Source: Sceloporus undulatus
Taxonomy: Eukaryota; Chordata; Lepidosauria; Squamata; Phrynosomatidae
Reading direction: 5' to 3'
DNA: 64,000 nt
Assembly: GCF_019175285.1 (NCBI RefSeq)
Contig: NC_056522.1
Span: 321,397,196-321,461,195 of the forward strand
Both the position numbers and the translations under genes were made by a program. Each line of letters begins with the position of its first letter. Position 1 is the first letter of the stretch. Positions 58,847 through 64,000 of the stretch are shown here, one piece after another. The notes below the pieces were generated by a model. The model was not told the origin of the DNA, searched no databases, and saw only the letters and a list, made by a program, of their open reading frames with translations.

Positions 58847-61764
58847 CTGAGAACAGAAAATGTACATATATGTATAGATGAGATGATGTACTTTTAATCA
58901 AATTTTTCTACAAAATTATAATAATTATTGCTCATGAATCATCTGCTTTATTTTACTTACCCAAGTTTGCCTGTGCATTTTTGGATGGCGAAAGCTACTG
59001 GTGATGCAGGATAGTTGGCAGTTAAAAAGATTTCAACTTCAAACTTTGAACAAGCAATAGAACTGGAGAATAAGAACTTCACTCTACATATGAAAAAATA
59101 TGCATGGACAGAATTTTAATGAGGCACTTCATTATCATATTCTGATATAACTGTTGAGCATATACTTCAGAAATGGGCAACTGCTGTAGGTGTGGGGGTC
59201 ATTTTTTGCCCCCACAGCTTCATGGTGCTCCATTTTTAGCAACTGTTGGAGCATTTTCAGGGATTTTTTTGTGTGGGGGAGTGGCCTCTAAGTGTAGGAA
59301 GTGGCCTCCAAGAGATGATTTCTTGTTTATAGATAGGGGGAAAACTGCCTCTTTTTTGGGGGGGGGGGGATGGCAGGTGTGGCATTTAAAAATGTGCAGG
59401 CTGCATCTTGCTGACCCCAATCAACATGAAATGACTGGGAAAAGTAAGGAGATGCAGAGTGTACCATCACTGATATGCACATAATAGTACGTAGATACAT
59501 TACTTTCATCTGATGCAGGGAAAACAATGATAACTAGCAGTGTCTAAACCCCAAAATGGACTGGAGAAGAGCTAACAATCTGAAGCTGAATTTGGACAAA
59601 ACAGAGTTACTATGAACAGGTAAAATGGAATATGATATTAAATTTATACTGGATGGAGATCACATTCTCCCACAAAGATCCACTTGGTAAATTGGGTAAA
59701 TGTCTCATTTCAGTTTTGCTGCTGGATGACCAGGTGGCATTAATGATTTATAGCATCTTTTTAAAACTTCTGTAGCTCCACTGACTGGAGCAATCCATGG
59801 TCCAGAATGGTTTGACTGCCAGCCCATGGTTTGATTAGTGAAGCTTGTTTGGCATAACACATTATACATTTCTCTGGAAACTTAACTGGTCCAGAATACA
59901 GGTAAAGTTGTTAAAAGGGCCCCATGACTGTGAACAGCATGCCAGTTTTTTTTAAAAAAAGAATGTCACTAGTTGCCAACTTTGTATCTGGAGAGAATTC
60001 AAGATGCTAGTTTTGATGTAATAAAACCCTATGTGCCCCGAGACTGGAGTACCAGGAAGACTGTTGCTCCTGTAATGAATCTGCTCAGCAACCAGGATCT
60101 TTTAATGAAGTGCTTTTTCAGGTGTTTGTTGTTGTTTACCTTCAAGTTATTTATGACTTATGGCAACACTAAGGCAAACTTATCACAGCGTTTTCTGAGG
60201 CTGTGGGACTTGCCCAAGTGAGTTTCTATGGCAGAGTAGCAATCTGAACTCAGGTCTCCAGAGTCACAGCCCAATGCTGAAACCACATGCTGACTCAGGT
60301 GTACCTGCCTAGAAATTAGGTGGTTGACCAATGGGGAAAGGGGCTTTTCCTGTAACTATATTTAAACTATGTAAGTCTCTTGGGGATCTCTGCTGGGTTG
60401 TTGTTTTTAAGTGCTTGACAAAGTCCGATCAATTATGATCCTGCTTTTTAATTTTGTTTATTTCATCGTTGGCTCTTAAGGTGAAATACTTGAATTTGGC
60501 TCTGGGCTGGTGTAGTTTGTAATTTTCATATATTATATTGGACTGTTGTGATCTTTTGTTCCATGAGTACCACTGAGAGAACTAGCAAATATTTTTAAAA
60601 TCATCTGGAAAGCTAAAATGTGCCACAACTTTGTACTGAACAGACATAACATACATTACCAGTTTCAAATTTTACCAATGGTATTTTTTCAGATACTTTG
60701 CATCAAGCCCTTCAGTACATAGGACCAGATCAGACTCTAGGTACTTACTTTGTATCATTCACCTCAGTTTTGAGCAGATAAAATTTTCCACCCCATCTAT
60801 TCAGAAACTCTATTTCTTCTCCCAGAAGCTGACAGCGACTCACCACAAGAGATATCTCATGCAACATCTAATGGGCAATCAAAGCACAACAATATTGTAA
60901 AGGGCAGATCTATAAAATCTTACACTACTACTTTGAAGAGAGAATTTGGAAATGTTTGATTAATTAGAAATTAAACTTATTATAAATTTAACCAAAGTAA
61001 AAAGAGAACATACAAATCAGTAGTCAGAAGATGATGAAGCAGCAGCAGCAGCCTAAATTTGGGCTATAATTTTTGAATCTGCTCTTAATTATCTAAAAGA
61101 GCTCTAGAACTCCACTAACTGACGGGATGTAACAAAATGTTCTTATTGTTCAAGTACTGAACAATAAGATCTATGGACAAAGTGGTCTGTGTGGGGAGAT
61201 GCACAGAAGCAAGGAGGGGAGTGCACAAAAGCTAAGAAAGGTTTGAGGAAGGGGACAAGTCAATTCCTCTCTTCCTCTGCGATCCTGTGCTCCTTGAATA
61301 TTTACTCCAAAGGGTTGGGTGACATCCCAGAACAACATGAGAGGTGATGCTGGTGGCAGGAATATTTTAAATAGAACTCTATGCCAGGTGCTCCCTTTGA
61401 CAGAAAGTATGAATGCAAGCCACCATGGCTAATTTACTACTAAAATGTGTTCTTTTAAATCTCCTTCAAGCATCAAGTGACAGCAAATAACAACTGCTAA
61501 TGCTATCAACCCAGGCTGCAGGCCATGTGATTGTCCAAAAGTTTATGCACTTGGGACTTTTACCAATAGAGACACTAGCTGAAGGGTTTTTACCTGTGCC
61601 CCGTCTAGGTCAAATGTTACGCTTTCTTTGTAAACTGAGTTTCTTGTTAATTACCTGAGAAAGGTGATGCACTGTGAAACATTTCTCCTGCCATGAACTT
61701 TGACTGTCAATAAACTGGAAGATGAGCCTATGTACGAGTTTTGATGAAGGCAAAGCATTTGCTT
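58729..61764 (-). CDS. KNL1: KNL1 (CASC5) kinetochore scaffold, C-terminal four exons only
   Basis: KNL1 links outer-kinetochore microtubule attachment to the spindle checkpoint; its C-terminal RWD domains bind the Mis12 complex. Exons are 61655-61764, 60749-60867, 58961-59083 and 58729-58846, with intact AG/GT junctions and matching phases, giving about 156 residues. Recognisable segments are SKLVHRLIFQFID, ISLVVSRCQLLGEEIEFLNR followed by WG, KFLFSSSIACSKFEVEIFLT, and VLSSVPVGTNYLRRIVKQIS before the stop. These align with the end of vertebrate KNL1, including the LLGEEIEFL block and the NYL..VVKQI block. The last few residues (LLQCAPSTIH) differ from mammals. The 5' part of the gene is outside the window. 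RAD51 follows about 4 kb downstream on the same strand, the conserved amniote order. Confidence 0.88.
58961..59083 (-). CDS. KNL1: KNL1 exon (second from last)
   Basis: The acceptor is atgtag and the donor gtaagt; 123 nt. It encodes VKFLFSSSIACSKFEVEIFL then TANYPASPVAFAIQKCTGKL, beta strands of the second RWD domain. Confidence 0.85.
60126..60300 (-). mobile_element. tRNA-headed SINE, antisense, in a KNL1 intron
   Basis: TTTACCTTCAAGTTATTTAT, GACTTATGGCAACACTAAGG and GAACTCAGGTCTCCAGAGTC run from tail to head. The rest of the KNL1 intron 59084-60748 shows nothing else I can assign. Confidence 0.7.
60749..60867 (-). CDS. KNL1: KNL1 exon (third from last)
   Basis: The acceptor is cattag and the donor gtaagt; 119 nt. 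It encodes MLHEISLVVSRCQLLGEEIE then FLNRWGGKFYLLKTEVNDT. The CQLLGEEIEFL stretch is the most diagnostic KNL1 block. Confidence 0.88.
61655..61764 (-). CDS. KNL1: KNL1 exon (fourth from last)
   Basis: The acceptor is ttacag and the donor gtaatt; 110 nt, entering with two bases of a split codon. It encodes ANALPSSKLVHRLIFQFIDS then QSSWQEKCFTVHHLSQ, the start of the RWD region. Confidence 0.8.
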
Positions 61765-62772
61765 CTGTAAGAACAACCAAGCAATACACAACAAAATATT
61801 GTATTCAAATCATTTCCAATAGAAGTTGAATTCATATCACTTTTAGGTTATAAAGTACAACTTTAAATACACATTAAATACTTTTTTAATGGAATATACC
61901 AGTTTCTGGGCAGTACAAATTTTAGGTTGCAGGGCACATGATTGAAGATTCCTTCATACAAAAACTGTCTGCATAAATGAGGCTAAATGCAAGAAAGAAG
62001 TGTTCTAGTTATTTACTTTTCATATCCAGGGGTGTGTGTGTGTGTGTGTGTGTATACAGAGCAGTATTCAGTCATATGATCTCCCACCTGCAGTCTACTT
62101 TTAATTAAAAGTTTTAATTTATTAAAAAAAACAACCAACATAACCTCAACAATAACAATATAGTTTTTCAAATAAAATATATACAAATGTGGACCTTTCA
62201 CTAGCCAAAAGGTTGAAGCAGTCTTGACTGTATGTAACAAAAACAAACTTTTTAAAGTCTCTGTGTTTTGATGATTAATGTTTCATATTAAGATGAATAG
62301 TCATTCCACAAACTGGCACAAGTTTTGGGAGGAAATATTTAATAAGCGGGAGCTGACACTATTCTTACATCACTGATTAGACTCATTGAGGTAACTAAAT
62401 ATTTATGTAACAATCTAGAGTTTTCATCGACATAGACAGATGTTTGTGAAATTTTAATCATGTTTTGTTTTACTTACATCATTAAATATTTATTTCCAGA
62501 CTTTGCCATATAGATACAAAACCACATGTATACACAGATACCTTGTTCTGTAGAATTATTTCAATGTTTGCCTGAAAAGTTATTAACATGTTTTAAACGG
62601 ATTGTAGTACTTATGCATCACTTTCAAACTGTGTACCTATTTCTTAAATGAGACAGGGTTCATAGGTACATTAACATCACACAGATACTTTGAATACATT
62701 TGCTGCTTGGTTTGCTTCATGTTAGTAATTTTGCTGTTGACTGAATGTTTTTTCACTCCAATAAAAGAAAAA
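61765..62772. other. KNL1: KNL1 intron, only a (GT)n microsatellite recognised
   Basis: A GT run lies at about 62031-62052. No further exon with compatible phase was found up to the DIRS-type copy. Confidence 0.5.
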
Positions 62773-64000
62773 GGCCATGTTGTTTACCTGTAACAAGTTC
62801 TTTGAATTGTCATCTGGGAACTCACACAGATGAGTTATCTGTACACCTGCACAGTGCATCATTTGGAATCTTATAGAGGTGTTATGTAAGTGCTTTGGTT
62901 GTAGCCCCACTCACTCCCCACATGCCTAGCTATAACACTTCTGACTTAAACCCTCAATTTCCTGGATGCTTAAGCAGCAGCTAAGCATCTTGATGAACAC
63001 CCATGGGGCAGTGCAAAGGCCAAAAGGATGAACACGGAAACAGTACACCCATCCTGCTACTGCAAAGCAGAGGAAAAGTTTGTGGGACAGTCTGATTGTA
63101 ATGTGAAAATAGGCATCCTCATGTTGTGTAGCAAACCAGTCTCCCTTCTACATAGGATAGGACAGAGTTGAGAGTGACCATCCTGAAGCATCTTGGTTGG
63201 ACGTAAAAAGTTGACACCTCAGAGACTGAAAATAGGACACAGTCCCCTGTTCATCTTGGACATAGTGAAGTACTGCATGAAAACGCCCAATGCAGATGAG
63301 AGATAGTGACAGGTTCCATGGTTCCTTTGAGGAGCAAGGTCTCCACCTTTTTAAGTGTGAGTGAAGGCAACGTGATAAACCCCGGCCAGGAGTCTTCTAA
63401 TGCTCTATTGTGCATCCCCTCCAGATGATATCAAGGACTCATGTGCCTGAGGTGATGGAAGCCCAGGCAAGATGTAATCACAAGACCCTGTATTTGAAAG
63501 GTGGAAAGTAAAGTGATGAATGCATCACTGCAAGGTTGTTGTTCTTCTGAAAGTCAAACATGCTGCTTGAAATGCTCCTGAGACTTTCCTCAGAACTGTT
63601 GTTTGTATCTACCAGTTGACAAACTCTTTCGTGAGGAAGACTGAGGCAACATTATAGGCTCTTGCTGATGAGTACCCTCAGGGCTATGTTGCTGATGGTA
63701 AGATGGCATGCAACTTGACCAATATAACCTGGGTTAAGCTGCAGACTGTTATTGAGAGTGAAGACTGAATTACTTGGCTGTTGTCCTCATCTTATGAGTA
63801 TGTTCCAACTTACTATCAGTTTCAGAGTTGAACAGACCTGCCTCATCAAAAGGTAAATCTTCAGTCATTGCCCTAGCTTGGCATGAGAGTCCAGAAGACA
63901 GCCAGGCATGTTGCCTAAGAGCCACAGCTCCAGTCAAAGCCTTGCCTGAGCAATCTGCAGCTTGTTGAGCTGTCATGATCTGTTGCCCTGCTAATGCATG
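62773..64000 (-). mobile_element. second DIRS-type copy, decayed and internally deleted, runs off the window
   Basis: The left end matches the terminal sequence of the 30.3 kb element with scattered differences (ACCTGTAAC block, then CATCTG). It passes after a short distance into sequence resembling the RT region and then, at 63770-63976, into a gag-like segment (ALRQHAWLSS, AMTEDLPFDEAGLFNSETD) paralleling the gag of the first copy. Most of the interior is missing and it has many breaks. It is clearly older than the first copy and has the same orientation. It lies in a KNL1 intron by inference. Confidence 0.78.

Noticed and set aside
62542-62571. Possible 30-nt KNL1 micro-exon between cag and gtatct on the minus strand
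   Set aside because: The phase needed to join the exon at 61655-61764 puts a TGA in it. No KNL1 similarity.

Overview
The window looks like squamate reptile (lizard) nuclear DNA. No bacterial-type gene is present. It holds two vertebrate genes with canonical GT-AG introns, in a background of lizard-type repeats: BovB/RTE, L2-like, CR1 and L1 LINEs, 5S- and tRNA-headed SINEs, many hAT and Tc1/mariner MITEs, and DIRS-type tyrosine-recombinase retroelements. I infer a lizard, possibly an iguanian; the species cannot be fixed from the sequence.

Both host genes are on the minus strand. RAD51 (41,331-54,093 coding; non-coding exon 1 near 54,623-54,740) is complete: nine coding exons join in frame to 339 residues, the human length, with Walker A, Walker B, the FTTA polymerisation motif, Tyr54 and Tyr315 at human numbering. 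Upstream, the last four exons of KNL1 (58,729-61,764) encode the C-terminal RWD region that docks the kinetochore scaffold onto the Mis12 complex; the rest of KNL1 lies beyond the right edge. KNL1 followed by RAD51 in the same orientation is the order on human chromosome 15q. RMDN3, the expected next neighbour, was not found.

Layout: 1-30.3 kb is gene-free repeat desert. 30.3-36.6 kb is a nearly whole DIRS-type element. 36.6-40.6 kb is gene-poor with L2 and CR1 remnants. 40.6-54.8 kb is RAD51, whose introns carry two L1 insertions, a CR1 split by two nested DNA elements, three tightly packed mariner-type MITEs, and (close to exons 1 and 2) a perfect 58-bp-arm palindrome and an (ATC)16 microsatellite. 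54.8-58 kb is intergenic, 58-61.8 kb is KNL1, and 62.8 kb to the end is a second, decayed, internally deleted DIRS-type copy in KNL1.

The most noteworthy observations are: the DIRS-type element with mirrored inverted termini; a GC-rich element made almost entirely of successive hairpins (44.5-45.06 kb) with a related one beside the RAD51 stop codon; replacement of RAD51 Thr13 by Ala; the microsatellite abutting the RAD51 exon 2 splice donor; the intron 1 palindrome; and two hAT families with different ends but a shared interior.
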